In this document: piece by piece, positions 21,051-31,734 of the stretch | Layout of the letters: each line of letters opens with the position of its first letter | Numbering within the stretch: the first letter of the stretch is position 1 | Source: Zarea fungicola | Taxonomy: Eukaryota; Ascomycota; Sordariomycetes; Hypocreales; Cordycipitaceae | Assembly: GCA_900169235.1 (NCBI GenBank) | Contig: FWCC01000304.1 | Span: 1-64,000 of the forward strand | Length of the DNA: 64,000 nucleotides | Reading direction: 5' to 3' | Translations under genes and position numbers: made by a program | Notes under the pieces: generated by a model | The model's input: the letters and a program-made list of their open reading frames with translations, nothing else | What the model was told of the DNA's origin: nothing | The model's database searches: none

Positions 21051-23325
21051 GACGACGACACGCGGGAGCGTCCCATAGCCCAGGAGGGAGGAGTCGTCCG
21101 TATATTGCTGGTCAAAGTGCTGCTAGGAAACTCGTCAATGGGATTTCTTCTGTTTTGTTATCGATTGGTGCGTAAGGCAGTTATAGTTTGTGGTGGTGAT
21201 GTTGCCCCACGTCGTAGAGGCTGCTGGAAGACGCGTCGCGCGCCTGCTTGGTGCTTGGTGCTGGTGCTTGGCGGACAGCGGTGCTCGGCAGTGTCAGTTT
21301 TTAGTGGCTTGGTTGTGAAGATATAGCGCCAGTTTGGACCTCAATCGGCCAAATTTAGTAGGACCATGGCACTGGGGGCCTGCGAAAGCCGCTGTAAGTT
21401 GCCACGTGACTCGCCTGAAACCACTGAGACACTGGTGTTGGCCGCCATCAAGTAGGGCTGGATATCCTCCTTCGCATCTCAGCCCTCCAACCTACTTGCA
21501 TTTCTTCCACTTCCATCTTCCGCCTACGCAGCGCCCAAGTCTTCTCGGTCGCTCAAATCTGAAAGAAAAAACGCGGCCGGCAGTTGCAATCTCAGCAATA
21601 TCCCGCCCACTCCCCCACCACAGTCTCGCAGTAAGCTTGCTGCTCAAAGCGTACTCTACTACCACCTACCATCTCTGGCGGAAGCTCCGGATGAATCATG
21701 AGTCTCCAAGCCGTACAAACCCCTTGAGCTCTATTATTTGTGTCTAGTGATCTTTGTAGACCGTTGCTACTGCCAGTGCCGCTGCCGCTGCTAACTAAAA
21801 GGGAAGGCTCCATTCAAGGTAACTTCGGCCAGGAAACGAGGTAACCCTGAATCTGTAAAAAGTAGTCAGAAATCTTTTTAAGAAAACCAGTAGCGATGGG
21901 ATTTTACGGGTTCCAAATGTATCTGCTTTTCGTTTACGGAGTACAGTCGCTGCATCTGCCGTGCAGTTAGTTATTCGTGCCGGTCCAATTTCTTCAAAGG
22001 GGCTGCCAAGACAAGATCGGCATGCGTACACATCACTAGCCACTCTCCCGCTCATTAGTCGAGTCTATCATTAACCAACAAGGCAGGCAGTTAAATCCTG
22101 CCATAAAGCTGAATAGTCTCGGTTCTACTGCCAACCTGGCTACCGTTTCATCTCGTGGGTTAGGGTGCCACTCTCGCATAACGTTCTGAAATTACGCATC
22201 GACGCGGCAGCGGAGGAAACAACGGCCACATGAATACAACGAGAGGTTGATCGAAGGAGCATGCTGTCTAGTTGGAAAGTTCATCCAACCCACTTAAAGA
22301 GTATAATCTTTGAGAGCTTGGAATATTTCACCAGGCTCTGCTGGTCTTTTCACGCGTGTGAAGCGATCCAGTCATCCGCAGTGATAGGAGCCCGCAAGGC
22401 AGGGCTCTGGCCCATCTGTGGATAGAAATATGACCAAAAAAGAACTCCATCCAGCGGGATACCGACAAACCCCCTTTGGTTATCGCCCTACAAGGTCACC
22501 TTTCAAGTCGGCCAAGTCGAGAGAGATCCGCCCTGGGTTTGTACTGCTATGGCAATCCGCCTTCTTCCGTAAAAGCTAGCGTGAAAGTTTCGGGGATAAA
22601 ACTCTGTATTAGGCAGGAGAAAATTTAAAGACTCAAGTGTAAGCACAACCTTAACCTTTTCCGCACCACCCCCAGAACTAGTACAACTGCTTGTTTCAAT
22701 TGTAAATGAGTCCTTTATGACCCTGTCAGGTGTCGGGAGCATGTAGCAACACAGCCAACAGGGTTGGTCAACCAATGAAGCTCCCGGCACCACCCATATG
22801 CCAGCATCTTGCCGTAGCTTGGCATCGGAGCTATCACGATGAAACAATAGCTCACAGGAGCAGGAGGAGATGGGAAAGGAGGCAGAAGGTACAAAATGCC
22901 CGACTCCTCATGCTGATGGCGCGGTCTAATAATATTGTTTCGCTGACATGTTATTTGAAGTCTCCGGCGAGACCGCTTTGGCCATTTCAGGCAAGTCGCA
23001 TTGGCAAAAGTGTTTCGTTGTCATTTTCAACGAATAACGAGCAAGACTCTTGAATCCCCATGTAGAGTGATCGGCGAGCTATCTCCCCAAATATAGGCTC
23101 TTGCCAAATTTGGAAGCTCCAAGCTGGGTATTTTGCGAATAGCGTCGTTTGGCATCCACGCCTGTCTTGATGCCGGCCGATACGGGAGTCGAAGTCTCTT
23201 TCATCTATAAAAGCATCAGCTTCGCCGTCAATTGAATAGACATTTTACCCATCAAGGTCCATCTCATAGTCCTCAGCTTTGTCCCATTCACTCTAGCTTA
23301 ATCCCATTCTCTTGACTCCTTCAGA
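21051..23325. other. Divergent intergenic region, CHL4 and deuterolysin
   Basis: About 2.3 kb. The part nearest the protease has a CT-rich leader and pyrimidine stretches; 21400-21600 is also CT-rich. One TACGGAGTAC copy at 21935 and ACGCGT at 21231 and near 22352. No frame with protein-like composition or a convincing exon chain was found. Confidence 0.5.
21935..21944 (+). repeat. Dispersed intergenic motif TACGGAGTAC, copy 3
   Basis: Exact 10-mer between the CHL4 and deuterolysin genes. Confidence 0.8.
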
Positions 23326-24459
23326 ATGAAGTTCTTCACCGTTGCTGCTGGCCTCGCCTCTTTGGCTGCCGCTGCCCCGTCGGGCGCTCCCACTCCCCTC
23401 GATGTTAAGCTTGAGGCTGTTGATGCATCTGGTCAGATCAAGGCCGTCATCACCAACACTGGCAAGAACAACCTGAAGATCTTCAAGCACGGCACCATCT
23501 TTGACAAGGCCCACACCGAAAAGGCCGTCGTCTCTGCCGGAGGTAAGATTAAACCAAATGCACAAAGAATGGCAAAAAAACATGGATAGGGAGAAAAACG
23601 TCGACTAACAGGAAATGATGTAGGCAACAATGTGGAGTTTGAGGGCATGCGCCTCCGTCTCAGCACGGAGAACCTTGACGAGACGGACTTCCAGAAGATT
23701 GACGCCGGCCAGTCCGTCGAGGTGACTTTCAGCGTTGCCGAGACTCACGACCTGTCAAACGGCGGCAAGTTCTCTGTCTCGTCCTCTGGCGTGCTCTCCT
23801 TTGCGGACGAGGCCGACACGAAACTCATCGGCTCTGTCCACTACGCCTCCAACGCGCTCGAGGCCGAGGTCGACGGCGCCGAGGCGGGCAACATCCGCAG
23901 CGCCATCAAGGCCCGCTACGCGAAGCGCACCCAGATCCAGAGTGACTGCACCGGCAGCCGGGGCACGGCGGCCAAGACTGCGCTGAAGAACTGCGTGTCC
24001 CTGGCCCAGGCGGCCGCCAAGGTCGCCCAGTCCGGGTCCGCGGCCAAGGTTGAGGAGTTCTTCAAGTCGTCGTCCACCAGCACCCGCAACACCATTGTCA
24101 ACGTCCTAAACAAGGTGGCCCAGGAGTGTGGCTCGACGACCGGCGGCGCCTCGCGATACTACTGCACCGATGAGTTCAACGGGTGCGAGAGCCGCGTGCT
24201 GGCCTATACCATTCCCACGCAGAGCGTCATGGCGTACTGCGACCTCTACTGGGAGGACCTCCCTGGCCTCACCAGAACTTGCCACGCCCAGGACCAGGCG
24301 ACGACCACGCTTCACGAGATGACCCATCTCCGACAGGTGGCAGGCACGCAGGACAATGGATACGGTTATGACAACATCCGCCGTCTGACCACCGCCCAGA
24401 GCCTGAACAATGCTGACAGCTACGCCGTGTTTGCCAACTCCATCTTCTCTGGCTGCTAA
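23326..24459 (+). CDS. Deuterolysin-type secreted metalloprotease (M35, aspzincin)
   Basis: Two exons (23326-23542, 23624-24459) give 350 residues; the 81-nt intron has CTAAC at about 23605. Signal peptide about 1-19 (MKFFTVAAGLASLAAAAPS), then a propeptide that probably ends at the dibasic KR at 173-174 just before TQIQSDC. The mature part carries HEMTH (zinc ligands His303 and His307, Glu304 catalytic) followed by AGTQDNGYGYD, which supplies the third ligand Asp of aspzincins. Several cysteines suggest the usual disulfides. Family members are secreted neutral proteases acting on basic proteins. The CT-rich leader upstream suits a well-expressed secreted enzyme. Confidence 0.95.
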
Positions 24460-24666
24460 GAAAAAAAAAGGCTAGGATGGCGCGATTTGGATGGGCTTTT
24501 TCGTCATAAGACATGATGTGCTGGGAAGGAAATGAAGGGGGAATTGTAAAAAGGAAGCAGTAATGATTGGCAAGATCGAAAGGATTGAACTCAATCAAGG
24601 TACATACTTGAAAAATAAGAACACCGCGTACATTTGCATTAAAGGCCAAAGAGCGTATTTTCTTTT

Positions 24667-25057
24667 ACTTGCCGTAATTCAGCCTGACTGCCGAGACTAG
24701 GATCAGTATTGTAGCGCGGATTTCACCATCGTCTCTAGCACACAAAAGGTTTCGAGCGAGACCGGATCCTACAGTCAATCAAGCAAATATTCCCTAATAA
24801 CACAAATAAGAAGCCAAGCTTGGGAAGGTAGTGATTGTTGTTATTCGTTTTGTTGTGATTCACGTGTCGTGACTCGCCTTGCCGTGATTTACTTTGCCGT
24901 GATTCATATTATTTGCCGTGATTGGATATGACTGTAGCGCGGTTTCCATCACCAGTTCTGTGAGAAATACTCGGAGCCGGTATTAATTGTCCTTGTCACT
25001 CTAGTACACTATTGAACATGGAGCAGAACTACACAAAGCCAAGCCGAGCTTGGGAAG
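24667..25057 (+). repeat. Diverged direct duplication, period about 225 bp
   Basis: Three landmarks recur in the same order: TTGCCGTRATT (24669, 24913), GTAGCGCGG (24711, 24934) and AAGCCAAGC with AGCTTGGGAAG close by (24811, 25036). Between them, at about 24855-24925, five variants of TTGCCGTGATT follow each other at 14-18-base spacing. A further GCCGTGATTCA lies at about 25266. Confidence 0.6.
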
Positions 25058-26213
25058 CCTACTCCTTGTATGCTCGTGATGCAGGCTTACACTACGGCTC
25101 GTGTCATGATTACAGGGACGCCTTGGCATTTACCGAAATCCGGGAAAGCAAGTCCGTCTGCCAAGATTGAATTCGGATCGGCTGGCCCGTCAAGTAAGAA
25201 TGGCCAAAAGAAGAATACCAACTCAGAAACCAAACGTTAAAATAGGTGTACATCATTTCTTTATGTGCCGTGATTCAGATTTTGCCTGCCGCGGCTGGGA
25301 CATGATCAAAGCTGCAGTGGAAAAACATTTCCGTCTCAAGTTTTGCGTAAACCCCGAGGGAGGATGTCTATTGGTATTTGGATTTTCCCGAACGCCTTTT
25401 CCTCTCATTTGGGTAACCCGGCTGACTCGGCGATCCATTCTGACTGCGTGAGTTTAATACATTGGCTGATTGGCAAGATTGGGTTTCATTATGTACCGTT
25501 CTATGAATTAGTGTGTCAATTAAACTCGGAACCTGGCAGGGTAAGGCAAATGGATCAGGACCAGCCCTTTTCACGCAGGCGGCGATTGCGCCATCGCCAG
25601 GAGTCACGCTGGCACGTCTGGATAGGGGTCGCGGGCGCTCTTCTCATTCAGCTGGCCCACTGCATTGGACCGTTGTAGAAACTCTTTACAAATGCCGTTG
25701 GCAAGGTTGTCTGAGGTTTAACATTGCCCTGGACTCGCTTAAAATCAAGTGATTGATCATTTTCGAAGCTTGATGGTAGGCCGCATGGAGAATGTCCATC
25801 CGACCCGTTTTCCCAACCACGCAGCAAGGGAAATGAAAATTTAAAGATGGCCGAGTGTAGGCGCATCCGAGATTTCTAGATCTCTGACCCCCGCCTATGC
25901 TGCATGTCTTTCAATAGTTTGGTGTAGTAGGGCAGTAGTGTTACTACGGCTGTTGCATTGTTCGTGTTAGTTGGCCAGCCCAGCACGACATGGCGTTGAG
26001 ACCTGACCAACGCTATACATCGGAAGAGAAGCTGCCTCATCATACAAAATGAACCCCCTACCTGATATTACCATGGTCATAGCGGGCGTCATCGCCTTAC
26101 AACTGCATCGATGATGTATCAAGGGTCATCATAGTTGGTAACTGGCGTGGAATGCACTGAAGGCACAGTATGGATAGCGTAAAATGTATGTACACAGCAC
26201 ACTGCGCACTGTA

Positions 26214-26238
26214 CGGAGGACGGAGGACGGAGGCCGGA
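26214..26238. repeat. CGGAGGA minisatellite
   Basis: CGGAGGA twice, then CGGAGGC, in non-coding DNA. Confidence 0.8.
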
Positions 26239-27150
26239 GAACATGGCCCGGCCGATGGTACTGTAAGGTAGCTGTGAGATGAAAAGCACGTGCGCGGTGA
26301 AAGTGCCGCTCATCGCCGCCGCACAGTGGTAGCCACTGGTACTGTATTTCATTATCCATCTTTTTTCCGAATCACATATTTAAGGGTTACCCAAAGCGGA
26401 ACGGCGCATGGACCCCCCTGTACGTTGGCTGTGGGAGAAAATAGATGCAAGCCAGAATTATCTTCGGTGGGGGCGTAGATAAGGAACGGAGGGGTCTATC
26501 TGTGGCTATGATTGGTAGCAATGGGCAAACGGCCACCCTATTGGTGCAGATTAAAGCTAAATATGCAACCAGCCCAAAACGCTAAGCCTAGTTTAAACAA
26601 TGCATCTGCTGATTTCTAAGCACTGCTGCCAGCCGCCTGTCAGGCCCCCCTGTTTATATGCCTGTCGCCTTGCTTGCTGCAGGTTGGCCACAAACTGTCA
26701 CTACTGGTAAGTCCCACCGCTCACCCACAAGCAAGTTGCGGCAGCCCTCTGGCTTCAGGCTACCGTCAAACAGTGTCCCAGTTTTGCCAGTGTCTTGGTC
26801 CACCTGGAGAGCCCACGAGTCCACCAAAACCTGTTCCGAATGCCCCCGCCCAACCAGTATTTTATCCACTGAATCCAGAACAATTCGGCTGTGCTCTCCC
26901 ACTGGCCAGAGGTCCGGACTACCCACCAGCAAGGCCCGCATGTTCCCAAAGCCCTCGGCTCTTACACTCGCCACTCAGCTCACGCACTGTATGTAACCAA
27001 CCCGCTGTAACCAGGCGCTGTCGGAGCCCCTCGGCGAGCGAGAAAAAAAAGCGCAGGGAAAGACTCATTTGACTACCCACCTCGCCGCCCCGCGATTTCT
27101 AATACTCTCCGCAAACAACCCACGACGCTTTGTCTTTCTTCAACCGCCGG

Positions 27151-27222
27151 ATGACAGCAAAGGAAGCAAGTGCCATTCGACAGAAGCATTGCGACGACAT
27201 CAATCATCAACAGCGACGATAG
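27151..27222 (+). other. Candidate upstream ORF of the bZIP gene
   Basis: ATG at 27151 opens a 23-codon frame ending in TAG at 27222, about 215 bases before the bZIP start. No other ATG lies between it and the main start. It acts as a uORF only if the transcript begins upstream of it, which the sequence alone does not show. Confidence 0.35.
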
Positions 27223-27437
27223 ATTTTTTTTGCAGCCGGAAAACGAGAGCATTTTTTTGGCCGAGATTCACGAGGTTTTGCGCCGACACTCGTCACAAAA
27301 GTACGGACTTTGTGGACTCAGAAAACGACGCCGTGATTGATTTGTTCATCACCAAAACCATCTAAATCCATCGAGAAAACGCTCAGGGTTTACTCCAAAT
27401 TACGTCGGAATTTTCTCTCTCGAACCCTTTATCGAAA

Positions 27438-28969
27438 ATGTCCAACTACAGTGGACGACACGGTCCCAACGTGTCCCAGTACCTGCGGGATCTCAACACC
27501 GTCAGCCCTCAGGATGGCTCTGTCGAGGAAAACTTTGGCATGGAGGGCGGCGACCTTGCTCTCTTCACAAACACGGAATTCTTTGATTTCGAGACTGGCC
27601 AAAACACCGATTTCCAAGCCCAACCCGTCAAGGAGGTTGTTCACACTTCGCCTGCGTCGGATGATGTGAGCGCCGCCACATCTGTCATGGGTGATATGCC
27701 CAACTTGGACTTTATTGCCAGTATGTGATTTTTTTCCTTTCCAAATTTTCTTTTTTTTTATACCTCGCATTCGGTACTCTGTGTTTTATTTTCTTTGATT
27801 TACACCTTTTTTCCCTGCCTCTTTTGAAACCTTATTGCCAACTTTCTTGCTGGGTCACTAGCGCGGCTGTGCAAAATAGCCCTGGCTGGACTCGGTAGAG
27901 GCCAAAACCCCAGCCGAACAAAAAGCAACACACCACACCCGTTCCCTCCTCCACTCGTGCATCAGCTTATTACCAGGCTTGCATCTGTACCTCTGGCACA
28001 ATATCCCCGCCTCCTTGCAAATTGCGACATGGCAGCCTGGTACGCGCCCGTTATTGGAACAACATGCTGTCTCAGCAGGGCCTGTCAAGAGCCACGCATG
28101 CAGCACTCAAGTGGGGCCCTGCACCGAACATCTGGGGCTTACAAATGACGGAACCCGATGGTGCAATAACTCGTGATGCCGGGGCCCCTCAGTCAACACC
28201 ACCTCCAACTGTATCGGCCGCACGGCCCTAGTACGGTTGAGGAAGGATGCCGTTCTCGAGCGTCTTATGATAAGGTCATCGTCTTTAGGATGATCCTTTT
28301 TCATTTGCGCCCCTACTCCTTTTTATACTCTCCCCCATTACCCGCCTTTACCTGCAATTGCAGTCTGTCTGTCTTACACAGGGCCAGACGCAATGCCATG
28401 CCCATCAAACCGCCGGGTTGACTAACACGACCGCCTTTCCCACTATAGATGACTTCACCTACGAGTTCAACAACACATATGCGCCCCAGATGAACACCTT
28501 TGCCGACGCCAACCACAACTTCCAGCCTCTGCAGCCCAACCATGGCCCCCAGATGCAACACCAGAACCCTCAGTACCACGCCGCCGCCGCAGCTGCCCGC
28601 TCAGGCGAGGTCAAGCGCAATGCCGAGCCCATTGATCCCCAGGTGCAGACGGGCAGCTTTGAGGATGCCTCCCGCATGGCGGCCGAGGAGGACAAGCGCC
28701 GTCGCAACACGGCCGCTAGTGCCCGCTTCCGCATCAAGAAGAAGCAGCGTGAGCAGGCTCTCGAGAAGTCGGCCAAGGAGATGACGGACAAGGTCACTGC
28801 CCTTGAGAACAAGGTGGCCCAGCTCGAGACGGAAAACAAGTGGCTCAAGAACCTGCTCGTCGAGAAAAACGAGGGCAACGAGGACATTTCTGCGCTGTGG
28901 AAAGAGTTTACCAAGCAGGCCGGCTCCAAGCTGAGAGCCAGTGAGTCCAACGCCAAGGACAGCCGGTAG
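27438..28969 (+). CDS. cys-3: bZIP transcription factor, CYS-3/MetR-like
   Basis: Two exons (27438-27720, 28449-28969) join in frame to 267 residues. The N-terminus (GRHGPNVSQYLRDLNTV) and acidic residues up to 95 look like an activation region. The basic region KRRRNTAASARFRIKKKQ (177-194) and the heptads through QLETENKWLKNLL are those of the CYS-3/MetR group. In Neurospora and Aspergillus these switch on sulfur-assimilation genes when sulfur is short. The protein acts in the nucleus as a dimer. The intron is 728 nt, far longer than others here; its donor (GTATGT) and acceptor (CTATAG) are standard and the junction codon AAT is in frame. Assignment to CYS-3 rather than another bZIP rests on the basic region. 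Confidence 0.85.
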
Positions 28970-29748
28970 TCTGCAAGGAGGTGTTGCTAGTGGCTCGGGT
29001 GCTCTTTTACATGAAGAATGTTGAGCAGGCTGGCTGCGCAATGGAAAGAAAAGTTGTAATGCTTTGATCCTTGTGTAAGAGGTTGAAGCCGGCGTTTTTT
29101 TTTGTGGCCTGGTGGCTTTCTGCGTCTTGTTGCCGTTGTTCTCTCTGTTTTTTCTTGCCTCAATTTGTTTTGGCTTGCGTTGTTTTTCCTTGTTTTTATG
29201 GGGAGCTCGAACAGATTCCCCTTGGAGGCTAATGGCCTCGCGGCGCTTGTGATGGGAAGGGACAAGGTCATGGGTGGGCATGGGGACTGAGCAGCAGGCG
29301 GTTCCTAGGAACGTACTGTGGGACAATCATGACTATAGACTCTGGTTGGCAGTCGTTGGCATCTAGATCAGATGAATACGCGTTAATGATTTAACTGCTC
29401 TTTTCTTTTATATACGTTTATATATACACTCGATTTACATGTATACGAGAGTTGTATTTTTCACCAATGTAGAGTCATTAAAGCATATTGTCAATCGTCT
29501 ACTGCAATATTTTTCTACAATAGCTGTATTCAAGCGTTTTCAGTCGTACCTCATTGTTACATGCTCGTAATCTTGCCTAGGTTCGTTACTTTGACAGTGG
29601 CAGCTGTAGATGCAGAAAGACAGTTTTGCTATACTTCTATACATTTTATATAAATTACACTGGCACTCATTATTGCCGAATCCACATCCTTTCCATCCAG
29701 AATCCGATATGACGTTGATGAAAAAAAAAAGAATAAGAGGGTCTCAAG
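28970..29748. other. Convergent intergenic region
   Basis: 3' flanks of the bZIP gene and the small minus-strand gene. T-rich runs and a TATATA-rich stretch at about 29410-29435. No gene recognised. Confidence 0.5.
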
Positions 29749-30270
29749 CTATGGCTGTGACGAAGTCCCGTTCTCCTGCTCCTCCTTGATCTTTTTGAGC
29801 GCATCCAGACGCTTCTTGTTGCGGGACCCAACCATGCGCATCGTCGTCTCGCGCTCAACATCGGTCATCTCCTGCCAGTTGGCGATGCGCGCCACAGTCC
29901 CGTCGGAGTTGACGACGAGAGGGCCCAGATTAGAGAGCTTGACGGTCGAGCCGTCGCCGCTGACGTCGAGGGAGATGAGTGGTGAACCTTGTCCTGGCGC
30001 GGGAAGCCCCTGCGGCGTCTTGGAGGACGATGTGGCGGCGGTCTCATCTACAGCGGCGGCGCCGTCATTTGGCGACGAGGATGAGGATGAATATTGCGTG
30101 CTATTGGACATGCTGAAGAGACGGGGCCGCGGAAACGTCACGCAAGTGGTATTGTGGCGGTAGAGGGTCTGCGCTTGAGGAGGGATGTGATTGCGAAGGA
30201 GGGAGTGCCGGACGAGTGCCAACACGGCTGTGCGGGGCATTGAAGTGAATTGAATTGGCCGATATTTCAA
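29749..30270 (-). CDS. Uncharacterised protein, possibly mitochondrial
   Basis: A single frame of 173 residues. The first ATG is at 30270; a second at 30240 (MPRTAVLALVRHSLLRN) gives an N-terminus rich in Arg and hydrophobic residues without acids, as in mitochondrial presequences, and is the likelier start. A Ser-rich stretch follows. The C-terminal part has protein-like conservation character (LSNLGPLVVNSDGTVARI, then WQEMTDVERETTMRM and a Lys/Arg-rich helix NKKRLDALKKIKEE). I do not recognise a named family and give no function. It is divergent from LYS2. Confidence 0.7.
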   Translation of the reverse strand: MKYRPIQFTSMPRTAVLALVRHSLLRNHIPPQAQTLYRHNTTCVTFPRPRLFSMSNSTQYSSSSSSPNDGAAAVDETAATSSSKTPQGLPAPGQGSPLISLDVSGDGSTVKLSNLGPLVVNSDGTVARIANWQEMTDVERETTMRMVGSRNKKRLDALKKIKEEQENGTSSQP

Positions 30271-31245
30271 GGCCGTCTTTAGAACTTGGATTGCGGATTG
30301 GGTTGCTTGATTTTATACAGTGAATTGAATTGAGTTGGGTCTTGCTGGCGTGTCACTGGAGCATGTATTGATGGTTTGGAAGAAAGCGTGGCCTTGTAGT
30401 TTTTTTTCCTTGCCTGGCGGTCCCGGCAATTTTGGCTTGGCGTCACTGGTGCGCTGCTAGTAGGGGTTCTGGGAATTGGATCTGTGGCAGTCAGCCTCTG
30501 GGACAGGTTTAGTTTGTTATGTACTTCAACAGCGATCTACTGAAGTTGTATAACGGAGATCTGCATGAAGGTCCTTTTTTTTTTTTTCTTGCGCGGAAAA
30601 TATTATTTGCATAGGTTCATTTGACTGGTCTTTTGATGCCGCCATAGTCGTTTCCGCTTGCAATATTTTACTAGTGTCTGGGCTACTCGATGCTGAGCAT
30701 ATGTCGGCCATGAGTGAGGCTTGACATGGATAAGATTATGTGGAGCGAAATCCTGGGGGTTGTTTATTAAAGCCTGCTATCTGAAAAGAATATGATGGAT
30801 GCCTGTAAAACCATCCAATGCGGAAACGTGTAGACTTGACCCGTCCGTTGCTGACATCGATCGTGGGGTGAGACAATGAGATGTGGTACTGCTCTCCATC
30901 AGCTTATAATGATGCAATCTTATTGAGACGCAGAGCCATGTCGGTAAATACGACGGCCATTACATTGCAATCAACGCTGCAGCCAACCTTGTCTCGCCCA
31001 GCAATGTTACCTTTTTATGCCTCCCTCTACTTGCTGTGCAACATATAATAGAGGGCAAGGGGTATATCCGCCGATTTTTATGCTAATTACAGCTGGTAGC
31101 ACGCAACCGGAGAATACACGGTAAAAGAAATATAAAAAAAATACAGCGAGGGTGGTATTTTTACGCCGGGCTATTAATATCTAACTTGCCATTAACTAAT
31201 AGCTCGCGTGCTAATAAGCTGCTGTTTTATTAGACTGGTGTCCTG

Positions 31246-31252
31246 TGAGTCA
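31246..31252. promoter_or_regulatory. TGAGTCA (Gcn4/CPC-1 type site), distal
   Basis: Perfect TGASTCA 483 bases upstream of the LYS2 ATG. This is the consensus of Gcn4/CPC-1, which induces amino-acid biosynthesis genes. Confidence 0.4.
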
Positions 31253-31503
31253 AGGCACCTCTGGCTAATAACAAGCCAAGCTCCGCAAATTGATTCTGCA
31301 GGGCATACTATTCCAAGGTAGCATTTCTATAATCAGAAGCTAAAATACCGCATAAATAAAATGAAGTGGAAGTGAGAGGAAGGGAAGATGCCGGTATTTA
31401 TGAGAATATTGGCCTGATATTTCTTTTTTGTTATTTGTAAATTTTCAGTAGCTTTATTAACAGACTCGTCAAGTCTACCGCCGTTTGATGCCCCAAATCC
31501 GGT

Positions 31504-31510
31504 TGACTCA
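31504..31510. promoter_or_regulatory. TGACTCA (Gcn4/CPC-1 type site), proximal
   Basis: Second perfect site, 225 bases upstream of the LYS2 ATG, at a distance usual for such elements. Confidence 0.5.
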
Positions 31511-31734
31511 ACTGCCCCTCGGACCCGCTAGAAACTGCCCCTCGCCCGAAGATCGGAGTGCGGCAGAATTCTATTTCACTTTCGATCCCCTCTGGCTTGA
31601 GCTTGAGCTCTACTATCCTTCAATTGACACGGCTATTTAATTTCTTACCGTCCTGGATTGGATTATGCTTCAAAGACACAATCTCTACCAGGCACCCTCC
31701 CAATCAACATAATACTTGCAGTAGTGCTGCCATC

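Larger units (their letters stand above)
24460..27437. other. 3-kb intergenic region before the bZIP gene
   Basis: No gene is supported. It holds a diverged direct repeat (24667-25057), a CGGAGGA minisatellite (26214) and, near the bZIP gene, a pyrimidine-rich likely promoter and long leader from about 26900. Frames of about 110-130 codons at 26650-27070 on both strands look like chance. Confidence 0.5.
30271..31734. other. Divergent intergenic region, uncharacterised gene and LYS2
   Basis: About 1.5 kb. The part at roughly 31080-31460 is noticeably AT-rich. Two TGASTCA sites are listed separately. No gene seen. Confidence 0.5.

Noticed and set aside
21334..21747. 137-codon frame in a CT-rich region
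   Set aside because: Ser/Pro/His-rich translation of a pyrimidine-rich leader; no exon partners found.
26658..27072. Overlapping frames of 106-132 codons upstream of the bZIP gene
   Set aside because: Several frames on both strands cover the same CT/CCA-rich leader, which is typical for promoter sequence.
31558..31734. Extension of LYS2 to an earlier start
   Set aside because: The frame is open but contains no ATG before 31735, and the extra residues are not Lys2-like.
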